A stretch of DNA of 35,685 bases, from contig JAJBTJ010000130.1 of NCBI GenBank assembly GCA_020860905.1, positions 1-35,685 on the forward strand, given 5' to 3'. Position 1 is the stretch's first letter, and each line of letters begins with the position of its first letter. This DNA comes from Parabacteroides sp. (GTDB lineage Bacteria; Bacteroidota; Bacteroidia; Bacteroidales; Tannerellaceae). Under the pieces are notes generated by a model. That model ran no database searches and was not told the origin of the DNA. It saw only the letters and a program-made list of their open reading frames with translations. Of the stretch, positions 20,003-29,904 are shown one piece after another. The position numbers were made by a program, and so were the translations under genes.

Positions 20003-20646
20003 CCAAAGAAGAGCGCTATAAAGGGATTATCGAATGGTTCGGCAAAAATAAACCGATAGCCGAAACGGAACTGCATTATAAAGACCCGTTCCAGTTGCTT
20101 ATTGCCGTTATTTTATCCGCGCAATGTACCGATAAAAGGGTAAACATGGTTACGCCCGCCTTGTTCGAAGCGTTTCCTACCCCGGAAGTACTGGCTGCCG
20201 CTACTCCGGAGGCGGTATACGAATATATCAAAAGCGTTTCGTACCCCAACAACAAGGCCAAGCATTTGGTAGGGATGGCGAAAGTTTTACTGGAAGAGTT
20301 CCACGGCGAAATGCCTTCCGAGGTAAAAGATTTGATTAAAATGCCGGGGGTAGGCCGCAAAACCGCCAACGTAATCGCCTCGGTGGTATTCGACAAACCG
20401 GCGATGGCTGTCGATACGCATGTATTCCGTGTGTCGAACCGCATCGGGTTGACCGATAATTCCAAAACACCGCTCGAAACGGAAAAAGAACTGACGAAGT
20501 ATATTCCGGAAGCCCTCATTCCTAAAGCGCACCACTGGCTTATCCTGCACGGACGTTACGTTTGCATAGCCCGTAAACCCAAATGTGAAGAATGCGGTAT
20601 CAAAGCCTGGTGCAAATTCTTTCTCCAACCGGACGGGGAAAAATAA
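19999..20646 (+). CDS. nth: endonuclease III
   Basis: HhH LIKMPGVGRKTANVIASVVF, AVDTHVFRVSNRIGL, C-terminal CxxC cluster CIARKPKCEECGIKAWC; ATGA overlap with crcB. Confidence 0.96.
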   Translation: MTKEERYKGIIEWFGKNKPIAETELHYKDPFQLLIAVILSAQCTDKRVNMVTPALFEAFPTPEVLAAATPEAVYEYIKSVSYPNNKAKHLVGMAKVLLEEFHGEMPSEVKDLIKMPGVGRKTANVIASVVFDKPAMAVDTHVFRVSNRIGLTDNSKTPLETEKELTKYIPEALIPKAHHWLILHGRYVCIARKPKCEECGIKAWCKFFLQPDGEK

Positions 20647-20759
20647 ATCGCTCTTTTTCCGGAGCGGTAAGCAAATATCTTATTTTATCGGTTCCGGTAA
20701 AAAAACAAAAGCTCAGACGGAAATAACGACGAAAAACACACTTGTTACCGGTATAAATC

Positions 20760-21011
20760 ATGGATTCTCCTTATACCAAACGACCTCAGGAAAAAGTTCT
20801 TTTTATCAAAACGATACAAAACCATCACAATCCGTCGTTAGCTTTGCTTTCGGACATTCTCCGCCCAGCGAGGATAGAAAGTGAAAGTATGTTATTTAAA
20901 GACGAGGTTTGTGATGTAAACGAATTAATCCTATCTTTAACACCCGGAAAACAACCGCACCGGAGCGTTTACAGCCAATCAGGGAAATGCAGGCGGAAGT
21001 TGTTTTCCTGA
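20760..21011 (+). CDS. short ORF resembling the HisKA second-helix region of hybrid histidine kinases; possible kinase remnant
   Basis: FIKTIQNHHNPSLALLSDILRPARIESESMLFKDEVCDVNELILSL matches the pattern (I-Q-N-N-x-L-L-x-L-I-x-DIL-x-S-KIE ... F ... DVNxL) after the H-box; no SHEIRTP box upstream and no HATPase domain downstream. Confidence 0.4.
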   Translation: MDSPYTKRPQEKVLFIKTIQNHHNPSLALLSDILRPARIESESMLFKDEVCDVNELILSLTPGKQPHRSVYSQSGKCRRKLFS

Positions 21012-21166
21012 AAACCGGCCGCCCGCGGAGGGTTCGGTTACTGAAAACCGGATTAACGGTTCCGATAGAATTACAGAACGCCAGTACGTAACGGCTTGGT
21101 CCGGAGAGCCGGTTTAAGAAAGATAAAAGAACAACAAACGAATTACCAACAATTATACATAACAAC

Positions 21167-21559
21167 ATGGAAACGAATGGAACTCAGAACAACAAAATCA
21201 ACTTGTTGATTGCAGAAGACGAAGAAAGCAACTACTTGCTGCTGAAAACAATTTTACAAAAACGCTGCAACCTGTTCCGTGCCCGTACCGGAGTAGAAGC
21301 CATCCGGATTTTCAAAGAACAGCCGGTCGACATGATTTTGATGGACATCAAGATGCCGGAAATGAACGGAATCGATACGGTAAAAGAAATCCGTAAGTTA
21401 TCGGCTGAGGTACCTATCGTGATGCAATCGGCTTACGTATTCGACTCGGATATGGATAAGGCCGAAGCTGCCGGCGCCAACGGTTTCCTTACCAAGCCGA
21501 TCAACGTAAAATTACTGAAGGAAACAGTGCTGAAATATTGTCCCGGCGTGGAGTGGTAA
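21167..21559 (+). CDS. stand-alone response regulator receiver domain, hybrid-kinase type
   Basis: LLIAEDEESNYLLLKTIL, MILMDIKMPEMNGID, SAYVFDSDMDKAEAAGANGFLTKPI. Confidence 0.92.
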   Translation: METNGTQNNKINLLIAEDEESNYLLLKTILQKRCNLFRARTGVEAIRIFKEQPVDMILMDIKMPEMNGIDTVKEIRKLSAEVPIVMQSAYVFDSDMDKAEAAGANGFLTKPINVKLLKETVLKYCPGVEW

Positions 21560-21601
21560 GAAAAAAACGGGTGCAGTAAGAACGCATTCCAAAGAAATCG
21601 T

Positions 21602-21609
21602 TAACTTTG
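21602..21609 (+). promoter_or_regulatory. putative -7 element (TAACTTTG) upstream of glnS
   Basis: TAnnTTTG match 37 nt upstream of ATG 21646. Confidence 0.5.
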
Positions 21610-21645
21610 CCCTTCCAATAAAACAGACATATAAGCGTAACGACT

Positions 21646-23348
21646 ATGACCGATATGAACACAAATGAAGAAGAAGGCAAAAAAAGCCTGAACTTCATCG
21701 AGGCTTTTGTAGAAAACGATTTGGCGGAAGGGAAAAACAGCGGACGGATACAAACCCGTTTTCCGCCGGAACCGAACGGATACCTCCACATCGGACATGC
21801 CAAGGCGATTTGCCTCGATTTCGGCATTGCCGATCGGTATAACGGAATCTGCAACCTGCGTTTCGACGATACGAACCCGGCCCGGGAAGACGTGGAGTAC
21901 GTGGATGCAATCCAGGACGATATCCGTTGGCTCGGCTTCCAATGGAAAAACATTTACTACGCATCGGATTATTTCCAACAGTTATATGATTTTGCCGTTC
22001 AATTGATTCGTGAAGGGAAAGCGTATGTAGACGAGCAACCCGCCGAAGAAATAGCCCGGCAGAAAGGAACGCCTATGCAGCCGGGTACGGAAAGTCCGTA
22101 CCGGAACCGCCCGGTGGAAGAAAACCTCGACCTGTTCAGACGGATGAACGAAGGCGAATTCGAAGAAGGAAGCATGACGCTGCGGGCCAAGATAGATATG
22201 GCATCCCCGAATATGCACTTCCGCGACCCGATTATGTACCGGATTATCAAGTATCCCCACCACCGCACGGGAACCGACTGGAAAGTATACCCCATGTACG
22301 ATTTCGCTCACGGGCAAAGCGATTACTTCGAAGGGGTGACGCATTCGTTGTGCACGCTCGAGTTCGAAGTACATCGTCCTTTATACGACCATTTTATCGA
22401 ATTATTAAAAGAAGACGACAATTACCGCCCCCGGCAAATCGAGTTCAACCGGCTTAACCTCACCTACACGGTTATGAGCAAGCGAAAGCTGCTCCAATTG
22501 GTAAAAGAAAACCTGGTAAACGGCTGGGACGACCCGCGTATGCCTACTATTTGCGGTTACCGGCGCCGGGGATATACGCCGGAAGCGATTAAGAGTTTCA
22601 TCGACAAAATAGGTTATACCAAATACGACGGCATCATCGACGTAGCGTTATTGGAACATGCCGTACGGGAAGACCTGAACGTACGTGCTCCCCGCGTTTC
22701 GGCCGTACTCGACCCGGTAAAACTGGTTATTACCAATTATCCGGAAGACAAAGTGGAAATGCTGGAAGCCATCAACAATCCGGAAGACGAAAGCATGGGA
22801 AGCCATGAAATCGCCTTCAGCCGCGAACTGTATATCGAGCGGGAAGATTTTATGGAAGACGCACCCAAGAAATATTTCCGGATGACTCCCGGGCATGACG
22901 TGCGCCTGAATATGCGTACCTCGTAAAATGCACCGGATTCAAAAAAGATGAAAACGGCGAACTAACCGAGGTATATGCCGAATACGACCCGGAAACGAAA
23001 AGCGGCATGCCCGCCAGCAACCGGAAAGTGAAAGGTACGCTCCACTGGGTATCGGCGGCTCACAGTTTACCGGCCGAGGTGCGGTTGTACGACCGCCTGT
23101 TCCTGTCGGAAAACCCGGGAGAAGAAAAAGACAAAGAATTGCAGGAACTGCTCAACCCCGACTCGTTGAAAGTGTTGACCGGATGCCGGGTGGAAGCCGA
23201 ACTGCAAAAAGCCGAACCTTACGACCATTTCCAATTCCAGCGGTTAGGATATTTTAATCTCGACCCGGATTCTACCGGCGGTAAACTTATTTTCAATCGC
23301 ACTGTTCCATTAAAAGACACTTGGAGCAAAGTGAAAAATAAAGCTTAA
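21646..23348 (+). pseudogene. glnS: glutamine-tRNA ligase, interrupted by a 1-nt frameshift near 22909
   Basis: [22 protein letters not shown], class I aaRS MSKRKL; ORF 21646..22926 breaks after VRL, and the C-terminal part ([25 protein letters not shown] ... VKNKA) continues in another frame to 23348. Adding one A at 22909-22910 gives [14 protein letters not shown]. Confidence 0.9.
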
Positions 23349-23350
23349 TC

Positions 23351-23389
23351 AGAACCGGAAACGGAAAGTCGTTTTCCGTTTCCGGTTCT
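23351..23389 (+). terminator. probable terminator hairpin after glnS
   Basis: Perfect 17-bp inverted repeat AGAACCGGAAACGGAAA-GTCGT-TTTCCGTTTCCGGTTCT; weak U-tract. Confidence 0.6.
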
Positions 23390-23410
23390 CTATCACATAT
23401 TCCGTAATCT

Positions 23411-24832
23411 ATGAGGAAAGACGATATTTCCCGCCTGTTAGAGCGGTATTTGTCTATGCAGAAAGAGGGAAAAGACCCCTATTTCGATGCTGACGAGATT
23501 GAAGACCTGCTGGACAGTTTCGAGGAATCGGACGATTTTACTTTATACGAGGAAATCCTTCAATTGGGGATGAAACAGCACCCCAATCATCCGGGTTTAC
23601 AAATCAAACGATGCAAATTACTGGTTTACAACGAAGAATATAAAAAGGCGCTTAAACTCATCGACTCCATTACCGACATCGACGAGCCGGAGTTGGATTT
23701 ACTGCGCCTCGAGTGCTATTACTCGCTGAACAAATGTGCCGAAGCCAAAGCCTTTGTGGAAAAATTAATCCGGTCGGACTGCGACTATCTGGAAGATGTT
23801 TTCGAATACATCGCCCCGGTATTAGGAGAATTGGGGATGCACGAAACAGCCTTGGATTTTATTCGGACAGGTCAACAGTATTTTCCGGACAACATCGTAC
23901 TGAAAGAAGAATTGTGCTTCAACCTGGAATCGGCAGGACAGATAAAAGAAGCGATAGAAGTTTGCAACGAATTGATAGACAATAACCCCTACTCTTTCGA
24001 AGACTGGACCACGTTGGGCCGGCTTTACTCCATCCAGGAAGAATATGACAAAGCTATCGAAGCGTTCGATTTTGCCCTTACCTGTGACGAAACCGATTGC
24101 GAAACCAAAATTTTAAAAGCCTATTGCCTGTTTATGAACGAAAATTACCACAAGGCAATCGAGGTGTACAGCGAACTTACGAACAACGAACAATATAAAT
24201 ACCGGGTAATGCCTCTTATGGCCGAGTGTTACCTCCGGCTCGACGAATACGAAACAGCATATGGTTTGTTACACGAGGCGCTGGAAAACAACAAACAGTA
24301 CGAAGAACCGGCTTCGTACATCAATTACCTGCTTTGCTGCGCCAAGACCGGCCGGCTCGAAGAAGAAGAAAAAATCCTGGAAAAAGCGTTGAAGTTATTT
24401 CCCGACCACATCAACCTGCTTTATCTCAAAGCGTTGTATTACACGGAAAAAGGACGCGAAGACGAGGCTATCCGTACGCTCGCCTATATCCTCGAGCATG
24501 TAAAGCCCGAAGATACCTACATCAACAACTTTACCGATACCCATTTCCAACTGGCGAACCTTTTCCTGAAAAAAGGCGACATCGAAAACGCGCTAAAGCA
24601 TTATTTACAGGTAATCGACCTTATCCCTACCTTCCCGATGGTTCATTTGAAAACAGCCATCTGTTACCTGAAATTAGGCGATACGCAAAAGTTCATGGAC
24701 CATATTACACAATGTACGGACGAGGAAATCATCGAATTCGAAGGCGATTATATACCGAGTGACCCGGAGCAGAACAAGTCGCCCCTAATCGACCTGATAA
24801 AAGAATATGTGAACAAGAAAAAAGAAAAGTAA
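23411..24832 (+). CDS. tetratricopeptide repeat protein
   Basis: Multiple degenerate TPR units such as WTTLGRLYSIQEEYDKAIEAFDFALT and HFQLANLFLKKGDIENALKHYLQVIDLIP. Confidence 0.9.
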   Translation: MRKDDISRLLERYLSMQKEGKDPYFDADEIEDLLDSFEESDDFTLYEEILQLGMKQHPNHPGLQIKRCKLLVYNEEYKKALKLIDSITDIDEPELDLLRLECYYSLNKCAEAKAFVEKLIRSDCDYLEDVFEYIAPVLGELGMHETALDFIRTGQQYFPDNIVLKEELCFNLESAGQIKEAIEVCNELIDNNPYSFEDWTTLGRLYSIQEEYDKAIEAFDFALTCDETDCETKILKAYCLFMNENYHKAIEVYSELTNNEQYKYRVMPLMAECYLRLDEYETAYGLLHEALENNKQYEEPASYINYLLCCAKTGRLEEEEKILEKALKLFPDHINLLYLKALYYTEKGREDEAIRTLAYILEHVKPEDTYINNFTDTHFQLANLFLKKGDIENALKHYLQVIDLIPTFPMVHLKTAICYLKLGDTQKFMDHITQCTDEEIIEFEGDYIPSDPEQNKSPLIDLIKEYVNKKKEK

Positions 24833-24860
24833 CCGGGTTAAGCCAAGTAAAAACAAACGA

Positions 24861-25790
24861 ATGATGGAAAGAAGACTTAAAGATTACGGACTCTTGATTT
24901 TAAACGGTATGGGCATGGGGGCAGCAGATGTAGTGCCCGGCGTATCCGGCGGAACGATTGCCTTTATCGTAGGAATCTACGAAGAGCTGATCGATTCGAT
25001 TAAAAGCGTTAACGCCCGTTCGTTGAAATACTTGTTTACACTGAAACTGAAAACTTTCTGGAAAGCGATTAACGGTAACTTCCTGTTATCTATCGTAGCA
25101 GGCATCGGAATCAGTATTTTCTCGCTGGCCAGGCTCATTACTTATCTGCTCACCACCCACCCGGTACTGATATGGGCATTCTTTTTCGGGTTGGTATTGT
25201 CGTCTACTTATTTTGTATCCTTGCGGATAAAGAAATGGAACATCGGCCGGATTATCGCTTTTGCCATCGGTACCGCCCTGGCCTACTATATTACGGTAGC
25301 CACGCCGGCACAAACGCCCGATAACCTTTTCTTTATTTTCCTTTGCGGAGCCATCGCCATTTGCGCCATGATTCTTCCCGGCATATCGGGCAGCTTTATT
25401 TTAGTATTGCTCGGTAAATATTTTTATATCATGGAAGCGGTAAAAACACTGAACATAACCGTTTTGCTGACTTTTGCATGCGGCGCGGCCATAGGTATCG
25501 TTAGTTTCTCGAACTTCCTGTCGTTTTTATTACGGAAATTCCACGACCTGACGATTGCGACGCTGGCCGGTTTTATGCTGGGTTCGCTAAACAAAGTATG
25601 GCCCTGGAAAGAAACGGTAGAAACCTACATAGACAGCCACGGAGTAACCCGTCCGCTGATAGAGCGCAACATCGCGCCCGACCACCTGATTTGGCAAAGC
25701 CTTTTACTGATGCTCACCGGCTTCGTACTGGTTTACCTTATCGAAAAAATATCGGCCAAAGGCGAGAAAAAAGAAGTTGCGTCGAAGTAA
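24861..25790 (+). CDS. DUF368 membrane protein (PopT-type undecaprenyl phosphate translocase family)
   Basis: NGMGMGAADVVPGVSGGTIAFIVGIYEELI and MILPGISGSFILVLLGKY, characteristic duplicated DUF368 motifs; multi-spanning membrane protein. Confidence 0.88.
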   Translation: MMERRLKDYGLLILNGMGMGAADVVPGVSGGTIAFIVGIYEELIDSIKSVNARSLKYLFTLKLKTFWKAINGNFLLSIVAGIGISIFSLARLITYLLTTHPVLIWAFFFGLVLSSTYFVSLRIKKWNIGRIIAFAIGTALAYYITVATPAQTPDNLFFIFLCGAIAICAMILPGISGSFILVLLGKYFYIMEAVKTLNITVLLTFACGAAIGIVSFSNFLSFLLRKFHDLTIATLAGFMLGSLNKVWPWKETVETYIDSHGVTRPLIERNIAPDHLIWQSLLLMLTGFVLVYLIEKISAKGEKKEVASK

Positions 25791-25813
25791 TAAACACAGG
25801 GAAACGGAAACAC

Positions 25814-26452
25814 TTACCCTAATTTCTGCTCTACGAACGAACGGATAAATTCTACCGTGCCTTCTATCCCTAACGAGCAGGAATCTACCGACAAATGGTA
25901 AGTAGCCGCCACACCCCACGTTTTATTGGAATAATAATTGTAAAAACCGGCGCGCGACTTATCCGTTTTCTCTATCAGCACCTTCGCTTCCTCCACCGTA
26001 ACCCCGTTGCGCTGCACCACACGCTCCATCCGTTTCTCGAGCGAGCTATGGATAAACACGTTTACACAGCGTTTGTCTTCCCGCAAGATATAATCCGCGC
26101 AACGGCCCACTATCACGCACGAACCTTCGGAAGCAATCTTCCGAATCGTATCCGACTGGATTTTGAACAGCGTATCGTTCGACAAGTAATCGTTATACGG
26201 CGACACATTGCCGAAAAAAGGGAAGCCCAGCGTAAAGGCATACGACAAACTATGCGATGCCCGCTCGTCGGCTTTCTCGAAAAATTCCGGGCACAATCCG
26301 CTTTCTTTCGACGCAAGCGTAATAAGCTCCCGGTCGTAAAACGGGATATCCAGGCTCTCGGCCAGCTTTTTACCTATTTCTCTTCCGCCGCTTCCGAACT
26401 GACGGCCAATGGTAATCACCCTCCTGTTATTCTCCATAACGCGCTTAGTCAT
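25814..26452 (-). CDS. cytidylate kinase-like family protein
   Basis: ITIGRQFGSGGREIGKKLAESLDIPFYDRELI, CVIVGRCADYILR; start may be ATG 26437 (MENNRR). Confidence 0.9.
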   Translation of the reverse strand: MTKRVMENNRRVITIGRQFGSGGREIGKKLAESLDIPFYDRELITLASKESGLCPEFFEKADERASHSLSYAFTLGFPFFGNVSPYNDYLSNDTLFKIQSDTIRKIASEGSCVIVGRCADYILREDKRCVNVFIHSSLEKRMERVVQRNGVTVEEAKVLIEKTDKSRAGFYNYYSNKTWGVAATYHLSVDSCSLGIEGTVEFIRSFVEQKLG

Positions 26453-26476
26453 TTTTTATAGTTAGAGCGAAGCAAG

Positions 26477-27850
26477 TTAACGAATTTCTTTTACTTCAGC
26501 GGCATGCATCCGCTTAAATTTTGAAAACTGGTTATACAACACCAGTGCCGTAACTACCGTCGAGGTACAGTCGGCAACCGGAATACTGGCCCATACTCCC
26601 ACGGTTCCGAACAGGCCGGGTAAAACCAAAAGCGCCGGTACCAAAAACAACATCTGGCGCGTAAGGGAAAGGAATATCGCTTTTTTCGCCATCCCGATCG
26701 ACTGGAAAAAGTTGGTAGCCACCATCTGGAACCCGATAATCGAAAAAAACATCATTACGATACGCAGCCCCTTCGCGGCAATCGCTATCAACTCCACATC
26801 GTTTACAAACAAAGCACACACATACGGCGCGAAAATCTCGCAAATCAACGAGCCCGAAACGGCAATCAGCGTGGCATAGCCTATCGTATACTTCAGTACC
26901 GAGTTAACCCGGTTATATTGCTGCGCCCCGTAATTATACCCTGCAATCGGCTGCATTCCCTGGTTGAGCCCCATAATAATCATAACGAAAAGGAAAACAA
27001 TCCGGTTTACGATTCCGTAAGCGCCGATTGCCAGGTCGCCCCCATGCTCGCTCAACGCCCAGTTTATCAAAATAATAATCAGGCACGAGCATACGTTCAT
27101 AAAGAAAGGCGAAAGGCCGATGGAAATAATGCCGCCCACGATTTCGCGCTTTAACTTGAAAACGCCCCGCTTAAAACGAACGAACCCTTTCGAATGCGAA
27201 AAGTACCACGTTTGCCATCCCAGGGCGATTACCTGTGCGCAAATGGTTGCCCAGGCCGCTCCGGCAATGCCCCATCCCCACCAGAAAATAAAAACGGCGT
27301 TCAACGCGCAATTGATTATTACCGAAGCAATGGTAGTATACATCGCCATGTTAGGGGCGCCCGACGAACGCAGTACCGCATTCAGCCCGAAATACAAGTG
27401 AGTAATGACGTTACCGTACAAAATTACCTTCATATAATCGTACGCATACGGAAGCGTAAGGTCGCTCGCACCGAAGAAATAAAGCAAATCGTCGAGGTAA
27501 ACCAAACCGAGGATGGAAAAGCCGATTCCCATTATCAAGTTGAGCAAAATAACATTCCCCAACACGTCGTTGGCGCCGGCGTAATCTTTTTGCCCTAACT
27601 TCACGGAAACCAATGTAGCTGCTCCCACCCCCACCAGCGAACCGAAAGCCGCCGCCAGGTTCATCAACGGGAATGTAAGCGCCAGGCCCGAAATAGCCAG
27701 GGGCCCCACCCCGTTTCCGATAAAAATACTGTCGATCATGTTGTAAAGAGAAGAAGCCGTCATCGCCACGATAGCAGGAAGAGCATATTGAAAAAGTAAT
27801 TTCCGGATATCTTCCGTACCGAGTACCAAGGGTGAATTTTGTTTTGCCAT
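26477..27850 (-). CDS. MATE family efflux transporter
   Basis: 12-TM pattern with LPAIVAMTASSLYNMIDSIFIGNGVGPLAISGLALTFP, GLNQGMQPIAGYNYGAQQYNRV; ATG 27850 (MAKQNSPLVLGTEDIRKL) preferred. Confidence 0.92.
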   Translation of the reverse strand: MAKQNSPLVLGTEDIRKLLFQYALPAIVAMTASSLYNMIDSIFIGNGVGPLAISGLALTFPLMNLAAAFGSLVGVGAATLVSVKLGQKDYAGANDVLGNVILLNLIMGIGFSILGLVYLDDLLYFFGASDLTLPYAYDYMKVILYGNVITHLYFGLNAVLRSSGAPNMAMYTTIASVIINCALNAVFIFWWGWGIAGAAWATICAQVIALGWQTWYFSHSKGFVRFKRGVFKLKREIVGGIISIGLSPFFMNVCSCLIIILINWALSEHGGDLAIGAYGIVNRIVFLFVMIIMGLNQGMQPIAGYNYGAQQYNRVNSVLKYTIGYATLIAVSGSLICEIFAPYVCALFVNDVELIAIAAKGLRIVMMFFSIIGFQMVATNFFQSIGMAKKAIFLSLTRQMLFLVPALLVLPGLFGTVGVWASIPVADCTSTVVTALVLYNQFSKFKRMHAAEVKEIR

Positions 27851-27973
27851 AAATAAGTTACAATGCTTCCCAGGCAGGTCTTTAATAAGTATCAAGATAG
27901 TGCGAACCAACTGCGGAAACAGGCTGTGCCCGGTTATACGAAGGGGCAGCCCGTATTTGTTTCGTTAATAGCG

Positions 27974-27981
27974 CAAAAGTA
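27974..27981 (-). promoter_or_regulatory. putative -7 element (TACTTTTG) for the MATE/cytidylate-kinase-like operon
   Basis: CAAAAGTA on + strand; implies a leader of about 115 nt before ATG 27850. Confidence 0.45.
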
Positions 27982-28006
27982 CTGTTTTTATGTTATAAAG
28001 CAGAGT

Positions 28007-28014
28007 TATCTTTG
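28007..28014 (+). promoter_or_regulatory. putative -7 element (TATCTTTG) for the GAF protein gene
   Basis: TAnnTTTG match 39 nt upstream of ATG 28054. Confidence 0.5.
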
Positions 28015-28053
28015 CAAATAAAACTTATATTTGAACACGAAAAATCATTTTTT

Positions 28054-28530
28054 ATGGCAGAAGACCTACTTATCGCAGGCACCACCAAAGAAGAGAAATA
28101 CCGGGAATTGCTCCCGTGCCTGGAATCGTTAACGAGCGGCGAAACGGATTTAACCGCCAATATGGCCAATATAGCGGCTGCATTGAAACAAACATTCGGT
28201 TTTTTCTGGGTAGGCTTTTACCGGCTGAAAGAAGAAATGCTGGTGTTAGGCCCTTTCCAGGGTCCGGTTGCCTGTACCCGTATCCGGTACGGCAAAGGCG
28301 TATGCGGCACAGCCTGGCAGCGAGCCGAAACCCTCATCGTGCCCGATGTAAACGAGTTTCCCGGACACATCGCCTGTAACAGCCGCTCGCGTTCGGAAAT
28401 CGTGGTTCCCGTATTCCGTAAGGAATCGATTATCGGCGTACTCGACATCGACAGCGAGCATGTAAACAACTTCGATGCCACAGACGCTTTCTACCTGCAA
28501 CGAATCTGCCGCCTGCTCGCCGCTTCGTAA
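28054..28530 (+). CDS. msrC: GAF domain protein, free methionine-(R)-sulfoxide reductase (fRMsr) type
   Basis: WVGFYRL, LGPFQGPVACTRIRYGKGVCGTAW, HIACNSRSRSEIVVPVF, GVLDIDSEHVNNFD. Confidence 0.88.
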   Translation: MAEDLLIAGTTKEEKYRELLPCLESLTSGETDLTANMANIAAALKQTFGFFWVGFYRLKEEMLVLGPFQGPVACTRIRYGKGVCGTAWQRAETLIVPDVNEFPGHIACNSRSRSEIVVPVFRKESIIGVLDIDSEHVNNFDATDAFYLQRICRLLAAS

Positions 28531-28553
28531 GGTTAGGCAGGAACGTATCCGGC

Positions 28554-29801
28554 TTAATCAGGAAGCAGCCGGCGGATGTATTTTTCTTTTTTATGGAACG
28601 GCCGCCCGTTAAGGGTATAGCCGATACTCCAGTACAAATACTGCGCTTTCCCGAAACGGGCCGCCCGGATGCCGAATGCACCGAAAATATTATCCGTTAC
28701 ATATACCTTCGCCCCTACGATTTGGTACAGCCGGTAATCGTCTTTGTTACCGTGCAGCAAGTTATATCCGATTTGGGCAAATAACGATAAACGCGGGAGC
28801 ACCATTTCCCCTTTCGCCGACAAACCGGCCGAAAAACGCCTGCCGGCATGGCCCAGCTTAATCCGCTCGTACATCTGTCCGTCGGCCGGGTTTTGCTCGC
28901 GCCAGGCTTTGGCGCCCGAGCTTTCGTCGTACACCAGCTCGAGGCTCGGGCCCCATTTGTATTTGTAGCTCCGCACGAAAAGCGTAGCGTAGCTTAATGA
29001 AAATACCTTGAAATTCTTATCCACATACGGCGAAGCCAAGTTGGTACCCTCCTCGTTGAATTTTTTCTGGCGCGAAGTGGCGATAAACAGAATATCGTAG
29101 TCGATATGCGGCTCTACCCGGGGAATCCTGATTTTCGACTGCATCGCCGGATTAAGTGGCTCCCGGTTAAAATTGTAACTTACTTCCACAAAAGGAGCTA
29201 CCATGTTCAACCCCTTATTGGGCAGCTTCGACGCGCCGTTTGAAAAATGGGTAAAGCCCGCTCCCAGGTGTACATCCACATAGCGCGAAAGCGTCCAGTT
29301 AAGGTAAGCGTTCAACGCGACATGTACGTTCGTGGAACTTCCCAGGGCGATATTCTCGGGATTGTCGAACGGGTCGTACGGCTTCCAGTTGAACGACATC
29401 CCTAAATTCCACTCGTAGTTTAACGCCAGGTGCGGACTGAAACGCTTGAACGTAGTGCCTTGGAAAAGATAAACCGAAAAGGGCAAACCCAGGTCTTTTT
29501 TCCGGAGAACATTCGCCGAATACATACCTACCCCGTAGTACGGCATCCCGTACACAATATCCTGCCAGGTATCACCCTCGGCGCTAACACCGTATTTAAA
29601 AGCGCAGGAAGTGTAATACGGAATTTTATTTTCCCCGCTTACAAAATCGTTCGTGGCAAAAACCATTCCCACCGCTCCGTTCAACGTAACGAACTGCGGC
29701 TTCTTTTTGCGGACAGCCAGCGTATCCGCTTCTTCGGCAGCCTGTACCGTAAGCAAGCCCGACAAAAAAATCAACCAAACAAATACACGTTGCATACTCA
29801 C
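28554..29801 (-). CDS. acyloxyacyl hydrolase / PagL-like outer-membrane lipid A deacylase family protein
   Basis: Signal peptide VFVWLIFLSGLLTVQA; beta-barrel pattern; HFSNGASKLPNKGLN matching the PagL-type His-x-Ser-Asn region. Confidence 0.75.
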   Translation of the reverse strand: MSMQRVFVWLIFLSGLLTVQAAEEADTLAVRKKKPQFVTLNGAVGMVFATNDFVSGENKIPYYTSCAFKYGVSAEGDTWQDIVYGMPYYGVGMYSANVLRKKDLGLPFSVYLFQGTTFKRFSPHLALNYEWNLGMSFNWKPYDPFDNPENIALGSSTNVHVALNAYLNWTLSRYVDVHLGAGFTHFSNGASKLPNKGLNMVAPFVEVSYNFNREPLNPAMQSKIRIPRVEPHIDYDILFIATSRQKKFNEEGTNLASPYVDKNFKVFSLSYATLFVRSYKYKWGPSLELVYDESSGAKAWREQNPADGQMYERIKLGHAGRRFSAGLSAKGEMVLPRLSLFAQIGYNLLHGNKDDYRLYQIVGAKVYVTDNIFGAFGIRAARFGKAQYLYWSIGYTLNGRPFHKKEKYIRRLLPD

Positions 29802-29904
29802 TGGATTAAGGGTATTTCTTTATTTATACTCCCGGGAGCCCCGAGCCGGACTATACGGCTTACGAGCCACTCCGCTCCGGCCGCTACCCTTGCGGATAAC
29901 TCCG

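Noticed and set aside
20987-21091. 34-aa frame MQAEVVFLKTGRPRRVRLLKTGLTVPIELQNAST before the receiver gene
   Set aside because: Contains a repeated CTGAAAACCGG and reads openly, but no recognisable homology or clear initiation signal; insufficient support to call.
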